64,000 nucleotides of DNA from Leptolyngbya sp. FACHB-60 (GCF_014695775.1 NZ_JACJOX010000008.1:1-64000), one strand, 5' to 3'. Positions 32,397 to 41,477 are shown, counted from the first letter of the stretch. Program-made: numbers and translations. Notes: generated by a model not told the origin, from the sequence alone.

Positions 32397-32828
32397 AACA
32401 TTTCGCAGGTTGCATTATTCGAAGCACATAATATCATTACACAAAATATGAGGAATGTAGGTAGGCAGTGCTGATCATTTATCCTCCAAGCTCTGAAAAT
32501 ATTCTCAAGTTAATACACGCTCATAACTAGAAATACAAGACTGGCTTTGTCCTGTTTTACCAATACTTTTTTATCGCTGTCCGCCCGATCGCAAAATTTC
32601 CGCACAGCAATCTCGCAATCGGGAAACGCCAGGGGTGCGATCGACTCTGCCTCATAGAGCTTTTGCTCCACACCAATCCCCTACTCCACCGAGGCACTAA
32701 CAGAGATTGAAGCCGAAGTCCCTGCGGTAGAGTGAGGAACGGTCATGGGAATGATCGGTTTCTCCAATCAAGCAGTGGTAAGTCAGGCTTCTAGATTCTC
32801 TGAGAGAGCCCAGAAGCCTGGTTTAGCG
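32397..32828. other. Intergenic stretch with an inverted repeat
   Basis: No gene recognised in this 432-bp interval. CAGGCTTCT at 32784-32792 and AGAAGCCTG at 32812-32820 form a perfect 9-bp inverted repeat just past the stop codon of the small minus-strand gene at 32829 and could terminate it. The AT-rich left part presumably holds the promoter of the dcd-like/dut operon. Confidence 0.45.
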
Positions 32829-33092
32829 CTAACTCAACTGTCGATGCCGCAGCAGGTAACTAAACACTTCCCCCTGCTCTGGCGTAATCAAAATCCCCGA
32901 GTCGGGAATGGTAAACAGGCGGCTCCACTCTAGGCGCTCGGCGTAGTTCAGCAGATGCAGGTGATTAATCGCCCCTTGCACCCCCTCGGGTGAGCCAATT
33001 ACCAGATGGCGCAATCGCTCGCGCCCTGGCTGGGCATCCGGATTTGCCAGCAGCAGCGGATTGGTCGCCTCCCGGTTCTGGGCAGACGACAC
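32829..33092 (-). CDS. Small conserved cyanobacterial protein without a clear native start
   Basis: About 87 residues if begun at GTG 33092. The conserved part starts near NPDAQPGRERLRHLVIGSPE and continues NHLHLLNYAERLEWSRLF then TPEQGEVFSYLLRHR. Short proteins with the PGRxRLRHLxIGSPE signature are common single genes in cyanobacteria; I know no function. No ATG lies close to the conserved start. The open frame runs on upstream to 33665, but that part reads through a structured-RNA-like element and is not protein-like, so the 5-prime end may have been displaced by insertion. Confidence 0.55.
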   Translation of the reverse strand: MSSAQNREATNPLLLANPDAQPGRERLRHLVIGSPEGVQGAINHLHLLNYAERLEWSRLFTIPDSGILITPEQGEVFSYLLRHRQLS

Positions 33093-33600
33093 CAAATATG
33101 GCAAACACAACATAATCGGGTTCCTTCCGAATGTAACAACGGGTAAGAAACCCAAAAACTTGGCCGCCCCAGACATGTGCAGTTCAGGACGGCCAGGTAA
33201 AATCACCTTAGCCTCCGAGACAGCGACTCCTGTCGACGAGGTTAGCCGCTGGTTGGTGTTGGTAGCACCTTCCAGTGGCGTTAGACCAAATTTTTGGGAA
33301 GCGCAGACTGCACGCACACAGCCATAGCTCAGTAAAATACCCCATTGGAACCCCCAAATCAAGTCAAAATCGCTACCTCCTGAGAAACCGGGTGTAATGT
33401 TGCGACTGCACAGCATTGTCCGCGCGTGACCGTCGCCCTTGGCGCTTCTGCGCCCTGGACTAGATGACGCTGGAGCGTCGGCGATACGTCTCGACGCTAT
33501 AGCATCGAGACGATGAAAACATTCACGGGCAGGACATGGGGCGAGCGGATTAGCTCCAGAGTCCATACAATTCATGCCCAAACCTTTCCCTATTCCGAGG
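33093..33600 (-). ncRNA. Structured RNA-like element, possibly a solo HEARO/omega RNA
   Basis: Read on the minus strand, this segment has several clean helices in a row: GGTG/CACC near 33265; CCTC..GACAG/CTGTC..GAGG at about 33205-33245; TGGCCGTCC pairing with GGGGCGGCCA near 33160-33205; and GGGTTTC/GGAACCC near 33115-33155. It ends just before an ATG at about 33111. The arrangement and some conserved strings recall HEARO RNAs, the guide RNAs of IscB/IsrB transposon nucleases, which also occur without the protein. No IscB gene is present. Identification is from memory and needs a covariance search. Confidence 0.4.
33425..33512. repeat. Cluster of three short hairpins
   Basis: Three adjacent palindromes: GGCGC-TTCT-GCGCC at about 33440-33453, GACGCT-GG-AGCGTC at about 33467-33480, and CGTCTCGA (33487-33494) with TCGAGACG (33505-33512). 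Such tandem 'GACGCTGGAGCGTC' hairpins are frequent intergenic repeats in filamentous cyanobacteria. Here they lie within the 5-prime part of the RNA-like element. Confidence 0.6.
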
Positions 33601-33663
33601 GATGCAGCTTCAAATGAGCCATGAGACGCTAAGGGCGTTGCAGTGTGGTTGTGATTGAAAGTC

Positions 33664-35652
33664 ATGGAACGTCTATTTAAGCCTGAAATATCGAATGAGT
33701 TCTCCCCAAACTCTCAGGCAAAAAGCAGAAGCTATGAAGATATTTTAATTGCTGGGCAGCCACTGCAAGTTTCCCTGACCACGTTGGCCCCTTCAGAGTG
33801 TTCCGTTGTCAGCCTCAGACCCCAGGGAGAAATCAAAGTTTATTCTGCGGCAAATCAGCAGATTGATGTATCAACATCGGTTTTGCTTGAGCAAGTTCCA
33901 ACCCTTTCCTTGCTAGCCAAAACCTTTAGCGATCGCCTTAACGATCGTTCCTTAGAAATCACGTTTCTAGACGATACAGGTAGTCAGCTGAGCCAAATTC
34001 AGCTTCAGCTAACCTGTCTTCGGGTCTGTTTAGATGTAGATGCAAATCGAGATGGAATTATTGACGACAATAACCCTCACAAGGGAACTTGGCAGTGGGG
34101 GCGTAATGGTAATGGGGCAATCTTAATAGTCAACACCGATCGCGACCATATTCATTCTGATAGTCAGCATAATGGCGAGATCAAAAGACTACTGAATTTG
34201 AAAGATACCAGCTTTATGGTTATTCGCAGGGCTGGCTTAAGTGATCTACCCCCTGGATGCGAGCTTTACCTGTCCGTCAGCCAAGATACGGCCCAACGAA
34301 TTTGCATTTATGGCGAGCTGGATAAAATGGGCTATGAGCTGATTGGGCCAGAGAAACCAGCGGCAAAAATCAGAAATACCGATCGGGATATTCTGCTGGC
34401 CATAAAAGGGCTCAGTTATCCAGATGTTGATTTTGATGGGTTGATTGAGATTACGTTAAGCCTGGCAAAAGATGGAGAAAATCTTTACAGCGATCGCGTC
34501 ATGTTCCGAGTCGCTCCCTGGATGATAACTCCAAACACGTTATCTCCACTGATGGTCTTTGTGTCTCGCCTATCGGAGGGGGAGAACGAAGATTTTATTG
34601 AGGATCTGAGGAAAGTTGTGGCTAAAGCCGAGGCACAGCTCGATCCAGTTCCCTATGAGTATCACAAAGACGATCCCTGGATGAGAGATGAAATTGAAAT
34701 CGGGTATACTCAAGCACCTGGGAAATTCATCCATGTTGTGCTAGATTCACCTCGCGATGGCGGACTTGATCACCTCACTAACCGTCAGATTATAGGCAGT
34801 GACTTTGGCTATATAGTTCGCAAAAGTCGCCATTCAGCCACTAAACTAGACTCTTTTGGAAATTTAGAGGTTTCTCCGCCCGTTACGGCAAGAGGAGTAA
34901 CTTACCCGTTTGGACGTTTGATATTTGGAGGAACGCGTCCAGAGATCATTCCGGAGCCGCGTCGAAAGTTAAAAGTTTTGCGAGACTTTTTCTTTGCTCA
35001 GAAAATTCAGGCCCCCTTCGAGATCTTTTCAGATTGGCTGAGCGTCGGGCATGTTGACGAATTCATGAATTTTGTTCCTGCTCCTAATCCGAAAGGTTTT
35101 AAGCTGGTTCTTGCCAGCCCTGAGAAGTGTTATGACCTGCTTAAAGGGTTGCGCCAAAAAGGCCACGGGCAGGCCCTACTGCGACAGGGCAAGCAAATTG
35201 ACGACAAGCCTGCCGATACCAGCGTGGCAGATGTGCTTGATGATCCAGATCTGGCCCGTCAAAACCAGCGCTTTCAGGAGCACATTACCTGGAACCGAGA
35301 GGTTTTGAAGCAGGAATTAGGTTTGGGTGAAGACGATATTGTTGATTTGCCTGCCTTGTTTGAAGAGGAGGACGATGGCCGAGCAATATCTTTTTTCCCA
35401 AACATGGTCAACATGCTGGTACTCCAGCAGCAGCTGGCGATTCCTAAACCCTTTGGCCCCCAGGTCGAGGTCCAATGCCAGTTTGAAAAGCATGTTATGG
35501 GGTTGTTAGAACCGTTGGGTTTAGTCTGTCACTTTATCGATGATTGGGATACGTATTTTCGCGATGGTGGAGAAATTCACTGCGGCACTAACACCAGCCG
35601 ACAACCCTACAGTCAAAAATGGTGGGAGATCGAACCTACATTCTTTAACTAA
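33664..35652 (+). CDS. Peptidylarginine deiminase, vertebrate PAD-type
   Basis: About 662 residues from ATG 33664, almost the same length as human PAD4. PADs convert protein arginine to citrulline using calcium. Numbering from the TTG at 33655, the PAD-middle calcium-binding region reads LDVDANRDGIIDDNNPHKG (126-144) and GAILIVNTDRD. The catalytic domain has DPWMRDEIEIGY (Asp345), SDWLSVGHVDEF (His466, Asp468) and GEIHCGTNTSRQP (Cys643), matching Asp350, His471, Asp473 and Cys645 of PAD4. No signal peptide is seen. Cyanobacterial PADs are known and have been proposed as the source of animal PADs. Targets here are unknown. Confidence 0.95.
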   Translation: MERLFKPEISNEFSPNSQAKSRSYEDILIAGQPLQVSLTTLAPSECSVVSLRPQGEIKVYSAANQQIDVSTSVLLEQVPTLSLLAKTFSDRLNDRSLEITFLDDTGSQLSQIQLQLTCLRVCLDVDANRDGIIDDNNPHKGTWQWGRNGNGAILIVNTDRDHIHSDSQHNGEIKRLLNLKDTSFMVIRRAGLSDLPPGCELYLSVSQDTAQRICIYGELDKMGYELIGPEKPAAKIRNTDRDILLAIKGLSYPDVDFDGLIEITLSLAKDGENLYSDRVMFRVAPWMITPNTLSPLMVFVSRLSEGENEDFIEDLRKVVAKAEAQLDPVPYEYHKDDPWMRDEIEIGYTQAPGKFIHVVLDSPRDGGLDHLTNRQIIGSDFGYIVRKSRHSATKLDSFGNLEVSPPVTARGVTYPFGRLIFGGTRPEIIPEPRRKLKVLRDFFFAQKIQAPFEIFSDWLSVGHVDEFMNFVPAPNPKGFKLVLASPEKCYDLLKGLRQKGHGQALLRQGKQIDDKPADTSVADVLDDPDLARQNQRFQEHITWNREVLKQELGLGEDDIVDLPALFEEEDDGRAISFFPNMVNMLVLQQQLAIPKPFGPQVEVQCQFEKHVMGLLEPLGLVCHFIDDWDTYFRDGGEIHCGTNTSRQPYSQKWWEIEPTFFN

Positions 35653-35993
35653 TGTTACAACATGCTTTAGATCACACTTTGCGATCGCGAATCCTGATGA
35701 ACGCTTGCGAAAATGGGCGAGAAAAAGTGGAGAAATTAGAAAAAAGGAGATTTAACAACTTTAGAAACTAAGCGGGCAGTTCAAATCGATCAATCTTTAT
35801 CTCTGTCAGATCAGAAGGAAGGAAGGACGGCTGATTTAACGTCTAGTGAAACTAGCCTACTCTAGAATTCCAGTGTAAATTTAAGCAGCCTTTGACAGGC
35901 TATATTCAATGAGGCAACCCATAATATAGAGTCGGTGGTCGCCCCCAAGGCTGACCACTTCTACCACCAGCAACTGTTTAGAGGGGCGAGGTG
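35653..35993. other. Intergenic stretch after the deiminase gene
   Basis: No gene recognised in 341 bp. It contains a HIP1-like site, a purine-rich run (35700-35755) and an inverted repeat GTGGTC (35935-35940) with GACCAC (35953-35958), which may be a weak terminator for the UPF0175 gene at its right. Confidence 0.4.
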
Positions 35994-36242
35994 TTACTGA
36001 CGACGGGCATAGTCCAGATTTTCTTCAAGTTCAGATTCTGAATAATGTCGGACGATATGGCGATCGCTTAGAAGCTGACTGAATTGGCGATGGTCAAGGC
36101 TGGCAAGTTCACGGGCCTTGCCAAAGGACAGCAGCTCTTGGGCATAAAGGGCCAGGGCAAGTTCTTTCAAAAGCTCTTCCTCGATGCGGCTCTCGAGCAA
36201 ACGAATGAATTGAATAATGGATTCGGGAATGGACAACTGCAT
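35994..36242 (-). CDS. UPF0175-type small protein, antitoxin-like
   Basis: About 82 residues from Met at 36242 (MQLSIPESIIQFIRLLESRI), the usual UPF0175 start; an ATG at 36257 would add five residues. The middle reads ELLKELALALYAQELLSFGK followed by ARELASLDHRQFSQLLSDR, the helix-turn-helix-like family core. UPF0175 proteins are often antitoxins, but no toxin gene is evident beside it. Its start codon overlaps that of the divergent kinase-like gene within the four bases CATG at 36240-36243. Confidence 0.75.
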   Translation of the reverse strand: MQLSIPESIIQFIRLLESRIEEELLKELALALYAQELLSFGKARELASLDHRQFSQLLSDRHIVRHYSESELEENLDYARRQ

Positions 36243-36777
36243 GGCACGAATCTCCATCGTTGGCCCAACGGGATCAGGTAAAACAACTCTAGCGCGACAG
36301 GTTGCTCAGCGCTGCCTGCTCTCCCACGTTGAGCTAGATGCCTTGCAGTGGGAGCCAAATTGGACCCCTGCGGAGCCTCAAGTCTTTCGCGATCGGGTAA
36401 CGGCGGCGTTGAGCGGCGATCGCTGGGTTGTAGACGGCAACTACAGCGCCGTGCGCGACATTGTTTGGGGCAGAGACGACACGGTCGTATTTCTGGATTA
36501 CCCGTTTGGGCTGGTGATGGGGCGGCTTTTGCGGCGCACCTGGCGACGATCGCTCCACCGAGAAGAGCTTTGGAACGGCAATCGAGAGACGTTTCGCCAA
36601 TCGTTTTTCAGCCGCGACTCAATTCTGGTCTGGCTGTTGCGCACCTACTGGAAAAAGCGTAAGCAGTATCCGGCCCTGTTTCGGCAGTCAGAGTACGCTC
36701 ACTTATCTCCTGTGCATCTGCGATCGCCCAAAGCAGCCGAGAAATGGCTGCTCTCCTATAAGCAACATTTGCTGTGA
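36241..36777 (+). CDS. P-loop kinase of the adenylate-kinase/FlaR-like type
   Basis: About 178 residues from ATG 36241 (MARISIVGPTGSGKTTLARQ). Walker A GPTGSGKTT is at 8-16; ELDALQWEPNW and DRWVVDGNYSAVRDIVWGRD are the substrate-binding/LID-like blocks of the 'topology modulation' small-kinase family; then VVFLDYPFG is Walker B-like. Basic C-terminal half. Family members are poorly characterised nucleotide or small-molecule kinases. It is head-to-head with the UPF0175 gene with no intergenic DNA, so each promoter must lie inside the other gene. A strong terminator lies at its stop codon. Confidence 0.78.
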   Translation: MARISIVGPTGSGKTTLARQVAQRCLLSHVELDALQWEPNWTPAEPQVFRDRVTAALSGDRWVVDGNYSAVRDIVWGRDDTVVFLDYPFGLVMGRLLRRTWRRSLHREELWNGNRETFRQSFFSRDSILVWLLRTYWKKRKQYPALFRQSEYAHLSPVHLRSPKAAEKWLLSYKQHLL

Positions 36778-36811
36778 GCCGAGTCAATGGATTGCTCGAC
36801 TCACAGCAAAT
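36767..36811. terminator. Bidirectional terminator between kinase-like gene and guaA
   Basis: ATTTGCTGTGAG (36767-36778) and CTCACAGCAAAT (36800-36811) form a perfect 12-bp inverted repeat that covers the kinase-gene stop codon and ends 8 bp before the guaA stop. AT-rich outer bases give short T-runs in both directions, fitting convergent termination. Confidence 0.82.
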
Positions 36812-36818
36812 TTAGAGC

Positions 36819-38432
36819 CTACTCCCACTCGATGGTGCCAGGCGGCTTCGAGGTGATGTCGTAGACGACTCGGTTGACCCCTTCCACCTCGTTGACAATG
36901 CGGTTTGAGATCGTCTCTAGCAAATCGTAGGGCACCCGCGACCAGTCGGCGGTCATGCCATCTTCACTGCTGACCAGGCGCAGCACAATTGGGTAGGCGT
37001 AGGTGCGCTGGTCACCCATCACCCCCACGCTGCGCACCGGCAGCAGCACCGCAAAAGCCTGCCAAAAGTCGTGGTACATGCCTTGCTTGGCAATCTCATC
37101 GCGCACCACAAAGTCGGCGTTGCGGAGAATTTTTAGCCGCTCTTTAGTGATTTCGCCGATGATGCGAATGGCCAAGCCCGGCCCAGGGAAGGGCTGCCGC
37201 CGCACGATCTCCTCGGGCAGGCCGATGGAGCGACCCACCTTGCGCACTTCGTCTTTAAACAGCTTGCGCAGCGGTTCTATTAGTTTGAATTGCAGATCTT
37301 TAGGCAGACCGCCGACGTTGTGGTGGCTCTTGATTTTCACCGCCACTCGCTCGCCAGTTTTGGGGTCTACGTTGGTATCGGCAGACTCAATCACGTCCGG
37401 ATACAGTGTGCCCTGGGCCAGATAGTCGAAGGGGCCGAGGCGTCTCGACTCTTCTTCAAATACGCGGATGAACTCGTGGCCGATGCGCTTGCGTTTGACT
37501 TCAGGGTCGGTGACGCCCTCGACTTGGGCCAGGAAGCGATCGCGCGCTTTAACGTGAATCACCGGAATGTGGAACTGCTCGGCAAACAGCTTCACCAGTC
37601 GCTCGGGCTCATCTTTGCGCATAAAGCCCTGGTCGATGAACATGCAGGTGAGCTGGTCGCCGATCGCCTGGTGCAGCAAAAAGGCCAGGGTGGACGAGTC
37701 TACCCCGCCCGAGAGAGCCAGCAGCACCCGCTTGTCGCCCACCCGCGCTCGCACCTCGCGAATGGCGTCTTCCACAAAGGCTTCAGTGGTCCAGGTGGGC
37801 TGACACTCGCAAATGTGGTACACAAAGTTGCGAATCAGGGCGATCCCCCCTTTCGAGTGCACTACCTCGGGGTGAAACTGCACCCCATAGAGCTTGCGGG
37901 TGTGGTCGGCAACGGCGGCACAGGGGGTGTTGTGGGTGTGAGCCAGCACCTCAAAACCATCGGGGAGGCGGGTCACCGAGTCGCCATGGCTCATCCACAT
38001 GGTGGTGGCGTCTTCGACGTTAGTCAGCAGGTCGGTGGGGTCGTCGATAAAGAGATCAGCCTTGCCGTATTCGCCCCGGTCAGCGCGCTCGACCTGGCCG
38101 CCGAGCTGCTGCACCATCAGCTGCATGCCGTAGCACACGCCCAGCACCGGAATGCCCAGGTCCCAAATGGCGGGGTCGCAGTGGGGTGCGCCGTTGTCGT
38201 ATACCGAGTTAGGCCCGCCGGAAAAGATAATGCCCTTGGGGTTAAGCTGTTTAAGCTGCTCGGCAGTTGTGCGGTAGGAAAGCACCTCCGAGTACACCTC
38301 AGTTTCGCGAATGCGGCGAGCGATTAACTCAGAGTATTGGGAGCCAAAGTCTAGAATCACCAGCATTTGGCGGTTGAGGTCTGGGAGCGAGGCTTCCCCA
38401 AGGTTGGCAGTGGGTTCGGTTTGAAGGGTCAC
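36819..38432 (-). CDS. guaA: GMP synthase (glutamine-hydrolysing)
   Basis: A 537-residue enzyme aminating XMP to GMP. The class I amidotransferase domain (about 25-220) carries the nucleophile in [18 protein letters not shown] and the His/Glu pair in [11 protein letters not shown]. The ATP pyrophosphatase P-loop is [17 protein letters not shown], and the C-terminal dimerisation domain ends in [13 protein letters not shown], the universal GuaA terminus. Complete and of normal length. It lies upstream of nothing on its own strand for 42 bp and converges on the kinase-like gene. Confidence 0.97.
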   Translation of the reverse strand: MTLQTEPTANLGEASLPDLNRQMLVILDFGSQYSELIARRIRETEVYSEVLSYRTTAEQLKQLNPKGIIFSGGPNSVYDNGAPHCDPAIWDLGIPVLGVCYGMQLMVQQLGGQVERADRGEYGKADLFIDDPTDLLTNVEDATTMWMSHGDSVTRLPDGFEVLAHTHNTPCAAVADHTRKLYGVQFHPEVVHSKGGIALIRNFVYHICECQPTWTTEAFVEDAIREVRARVGDKRVLLALSGGVDSSTLAFLLHQAIGDQLTCMFIDQGFMRKDEPERLVKLFAEQFHIPVIHVKARDRFLAQVEGVTDPEVKRKRIGHEFIRVFEEESRRLGPFDYLAQGTLYPDVIESADTNVDPKTGERVAVKIKSHHNVGGLPKDLQFKLIEPLRKLFKDEVRKVGRSIGLPEEIVRRQPFPGPGLAIRIIGEITKERLKILRNADFVVRDEIAKQGMYHDFWQAFAVLLPVRSVGVMGDQRTYAYPIVLRLVSSEDGMTADWSRVPYDLLETISNRIVNEVEGVNRVVYDITSKPPGTIEWE

Positions 38433-38734
38433 GATGGCTTAATCCTGCGGATAATAGTGAATTCGAGTGCGGTGCGATCAGGGTGTAGGTGTTTACTGGC
38501 CTAAAAAGTTGAGGGTACCTAAGGATGCCATAGGATACGCATTCTACAAATGCTGCGGGGTGAGTCAGCTTACTAAGCCAAGGCTGGCTTGGCTCTTAAA
38601 CAACTAAAGCGAACAACTCTGAATGCTTTTTGGGTAAGAAACGGTTAGGAATGGCAGCCGCGCCTTGCCCTAGCACGGCAGGAGGAATCAATAAATAAAA
38701 GACTGCTATGGGTTTTTGTAAAAAAATAGTCCTT
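38433..38734. other. Intergenic stretch between cbiD and guaA
   Basis: This 302-bp gap lies between two minus-strand genes. It holds the probable guaA promoter and, next to the cbiD stop, a T-rich run (minus strand around 38722-38735) that may help end cbiD transcription. I see no gene and no purine riboswitch. Confidence 0.4.
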
Positions 38735-39859
38735 CTAGTCTATCAAAACTTGATTGATCAGAGTCTGGCCGCGATCGCTCCTGGCCACGATCTGTCGCTG
38801 GCGATCAAACACCATCGACCCCACTGTTAGAGCACGGCCCGTGTGAGCATGAACGTAGGCGGCGGCCCGCTCGTCAATGCGTTCAACGATGTGCTGGTAC
38901 ACCCGTCGCATCATCGCTCCATCAAACTCCCGCAAAATCCCTAGTCCGGCCTCTACAGTTTCGGCCTGAAGTACCCGTTGAATGATCGACAGCGGCACGT
39001 CTTGCCCAACGCAGCAGGCAGCGAGAATTTCCTGGCGACCGTCGGCGACGTGGTGGTGAGTGTGAAAGATGCCCCCGGCCAGCTTGATCAGCTTGCCGTG
39101 GTACCCCAGCAGCAGCACGCCGGCCACCCCCAGATGGCCCGCTTCCACCAGCATGGGCCCCAGCCAGTTGGCGGTTTTAACCCGGCAGTCGGGGTTGATG
39201 CCCAGTTTCAGGGCAAGATCCAGCCCGTTTTCGCCTAGGCAAAAGACCAGGTGAGCATGGTGGGCAGCTTTGTCCCGCAAGATTTCTCGCGACTGATCGA
39301 GTTGCCCCGGTGCGCTGAGAGGTTCAGAAATACCGGCGGTGCCCAGCAGCGACAGTCCTTCGACTACACCAAAGGCAGCGTTGGAGGTGCGCTCTGCCAG
39401 GGCGCGGCCTTCGGGCAAAATAATGGTGACGCGGAGGGTCTTTCCTGAAGGAATCAGTGGCGTCAGGTTGTGGGTGATCAATGCTTTGGCGTAGCGATAG
39501 ATGGCTGGTGCTCCATCCTGCTCAAGCTGCTTGCCAATGCCCTCACCCCCCTCCAGCTGGATTAGATCAGTCTGATCGTCATCCCCCCAGGCCACCACTG
39601 ACCAGAGCGGGGTATAGCGGGTAAGATCTAAATTGTCGCCGGGATCGCTGTGAGTGATGGCCAGCACCGAGCCATTGGGCAGGGGGGCCAGCTGTGCAAT
39701 GGGGATGTCGGCGGGCTGAGGCGGATTGAGCAGATCGAGGGTGATGATCTGGGGGCGATCGCTCGCATTGAGCAAATACTTTAGGGCCGCGATCGCCCCG
39801 GCACAGGCAAACACTGGCAGCGTATGGCCAGAGCGGGGGGAGGACGTAGCAGAACTCAT
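38735..39859 (-). CDS. cbiD: Cobalt-precorrin-5B (C1)-methyltransferase
   Basis: A 374-residue enzyme of the anaerobic cobalamin (pseudocobalamin in cyanobacteria) pathway, methylating C1 of the corrin ring. Family blocks are VLAITHSDPGDNLDLTRY, LRVTIILPEGRALAERTSNA, FGVVEGLSLLGTAGISEPLS and LLLGYHGKLIKLAGGIFHTH. The N-terminal RSGHTLPVFACAGAIAALKY replaces the usual 'RxGxTTGxCAxAA', a mild variant. Its start overlaps the stop of the upstream hydrolase-like gene by 4 bp, indicating a two-gene operon. Confidence 0.92.
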   Translation of the reverse strand: MSSATSSPRSGHTLPVFACAGAIAALKYLLNASDRPQIITLDLLNPPQPADIPIAQLAPLPNGSVLAITHSDPGDNLDLTRYTPLWSVVAWGDDDQTDLIQLEGGEGIGKQLEQDGAPAIYRYAKALITHNLTPLIPSGKTLRVTIILPEGRALAERTSNAAFGVVEGLSLLGTAGISEPLSAPGQLDQSREILRDKAAHHAHLVFCLGENGLDLALKLGINPDCRVKTANWLGPMLVEAGHLGVAGVLLLGYHGKLIKLAGGIFHTHHHVADGRQEILAACCVGQDVPLSIIQRVLQAETVEAGLGILREFDGAMMRRVYQHIVERIDERAAAYVHAHTGRALTVGSMVFDRQRQIVARSDRGQTLINQVLID

Positions 39860-40863
39860 GGAGCACCGTCGGTCGTCGAGTTGGGCCAGAGGGGTAAAGC
39901 CTGAACCTGCTCTAAGGTGAGATCGAGGTAAGTAGTGCCTTGGGTGGGGCTCCCCGCCACGGGATCTTGGCCGAAATAGCCGCGATCGCCGTCGTGGTCG
40001 TGAGGGCCGCTGGCGATCGCCTCATACTTACCGGCCCGCAACGCCTGGTTGTAGGGCGACCCCACGGTCCAGCCCCAGCGCGAGGGAAACAGAATTAGCC
40101 CTAGATTATCAATCCAGTCGTTGTCGCCGTGGAAATGGTAGACCTGCTCCACCGCCTCAAACCCTTCCTGACCGTCGAATACGCCCCCAAACGATAGCAC
40201 CGTGATCTCCACCGGCAGCCACTCGCGCAGGTAGGTGGCAGCTCCCAACGCCACCTGGGTACCGCCGCTGGTGCCCGCTAGCACTAGTTGAACTGGCGAT
40301 TCGTCGGTAGCAATGGGTTCAGTCGCGGCCATGCGCTCTAGAATAGTGGCCGCCGCCCCTCGGTTGTAGGCCTGACCATAGCGATCGTCGGCGGAAAGCG
40401 CTAGCCGCCACAGGTTGCGAATTTTGAGCATCAGGCGGGCCAGGTTGTCTTCCTGGCCGGGGCGATCGCTGAGCTGCCACAGCCAGCGAAAGAGGGGCTG
40501 ACTGCCGACATTGTCGCTCACTGCCGAGTAGGGAAACACACCCCGCACCACAGCGCAGTTGGGCACCGCGGCCGCCATCTGGTTCAAAAAGGCTTCTTCT
40601 CCTGGGTCGAGGTCAACGTCGGAGACATTGCCCACTCCGGCCAAAAATACTAAATAGCACCGTGCTCCCCCCTCGGTCGTCGTGGCCCCGTCAGGCAGGT
40701 TTGGGCGCTGCTCAGTCAGGCCGTTGCCATCCCGCAGCCACCACGACAGGGTGCTAATTGGAGAGACCGTACCCCAGGCCAAAAAGAAGATTCCTAGGGC
40801 GGTCAACAGCTTGCTGGTGTCACCCAGCGATCGCGCGATTAGATTTTGCAGCAGAGATTTCAT
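39856..40863 (-). CDS. Alpha/beta-hydrolase-like protein with N-terminal membrane anchor
   Basis: About 335 residues from Met at 40863 (MKSLLQNLIARSLGDTSKLL); an ATG 15 codons earlier is possible. One hydrophobic helix near 20-37 looks like a membrane anchor or uncleaved signal. The soluble part contains CYLVFLAGVGNVSDVDLDPG and a nucleophile-elbow-like LVLAGTSGGTQVALG (G-x-S-x-G), then VYHFHGDNDWIDNLGL with a candidate acid and DHDGDRGYFG with a histidine. The lipase/esterase-like activity is inferred; no named family is recognised beyond conserved cyanobacterial. It is translationally coupled to cbiD. Confidence 0.65.
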   Translation of the reverse strand: MKSLLQNLIARSLGDTSKLLTALGIFFLAWGTVSPISTLSWWLRDGNGLTEQRPNLPDGATTTEGGARCYLVFLAGVGNVSDVDLDPGEEAFLNQMAAAVPNCAVVRGVFPYSAVSDNVGSQPLFRWLWQLSDRPGQEDNLARLMLKIRNLWRLALSADDRYGQAYNRGAAATILERMAATEPIATDESPVQLVLAGTSGGTQVALGAATYLREWLPVEITVLSFGGVFDGQEGFEAVEQVYHFHGDNDWIDNLGLILFPSRWGWTVGSPYNQALRAGKYEAIASGPHDHDGDRGYFGQDPVAGSPTQGTTYLDLTLEQVQALPLWPNSTTDGAP

Positions 40864-40913
40864 TGGCAGCAGCCCCAGGGGTAGACTGGGCCAAGCGATA
40901 ACGGACACATTCT

Positions 40914-41477
40914 ATGGGTCAGCGGTATTCGAGCAGGGGCTTAAGGCAGGTGCTAGCCGATGCCCTAACGCTAAACCAAGATTTTTATGAGCACAGCCAC
41001 CGCTACCCCAAAGTGGCCCGGTTTGCCCGAGGCATTGTGGGGCTCGCCGCCTTCTCCCACGGGCTGGGCAGCGGCCTCATTTTACTGCTTTACCGGCCTT
41101 CTTTGCCGCAGCTGCTGGCTGGGGTGCTGGTCAACAGCTTGGCTGTGCTAGCTGGGTACTACCTTTGGACCTACGCCCTCTGGAAGCTCAACACCTTGAT
41201 GGCGACGTCTACGCCCCCCTACCGAGAATTGTTGATCCCGGTAGGGTTTGCCTACACTCCCCAGTTGCTCAACCTGCTGACGGTGATTCCACTGCTGGGG
41301 CGACCGATTACCCTGGCCCTAGCGGGGTGGACGCTACTGGGGGCGATCGCAGCCGTCCGCGCCGGGCTCAACATCGGCCTGATCAAAGCAGCCTTGCTAG
41401 CAGGCACGGGTTTTACCCTGGTGCAGGTGGGCATTGGCCTGGTGCAGGCGGGCGTACAGAACTGGGTGGCCTCCTAG
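40914..41477 (+). CDS. YIP1-family-like integral membrane protein
   Basis: A 187-residue protein with about five transmembrane helices from residue 42 to 183, preceded by a charged soluble N-terminus (LRQVLADALTLNQDFYEHSH). LLIPVGFAYTPQLLNLLTVI and the repeating helical hairpins are the pattern of bacterial YIP1-like domains. Function unknown; the family is linked to membrane trafficking only in eukaryotes. It is divergent from the hydrolase-like gene and its stop codon overlaps the tldE stop (CTAG at 41474-41477). Confidence 0.62.
   Translation: MGQRYSSRGLRQVLADALTLNQDFYEHSHRYPKVARFARGIVGLAAFSHGLGSGLILLLYRPSLPQLLAGVLVNSLAVLAGYYLWTYALWKLNTLMATSTPPYRELLIPVGFAYTPQLLNLLTVIPLLGRPITLALAGWTLLGAIAAVRAGLNIGLIKAALLAGTGFTLVQVGIGLVQAGVQNWVAS

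Noticed and set aside
33093-33665. Reading the minus-strand frame at 32829-33665 as one 278-residue protein
   Set aside because: Only the last 80 or so residues look like a conserved protein. The upstream part coincides with multiple hairpins and has no protein-like pattern.
37290-38327. Long plus-strand open frame opposite guaA
   Set aside because: It is the antisense shadow of a clear GMP synthase; its translation shows no domain and follows the codon bias of guaA.
41474-41477. CTAG shared stop codons of the YIP1-like gene and tldE as a special signal
   Set aside because: A 4-bp overlap of converging stops is common; no palindrome extends around it, unlike 21876-21913.
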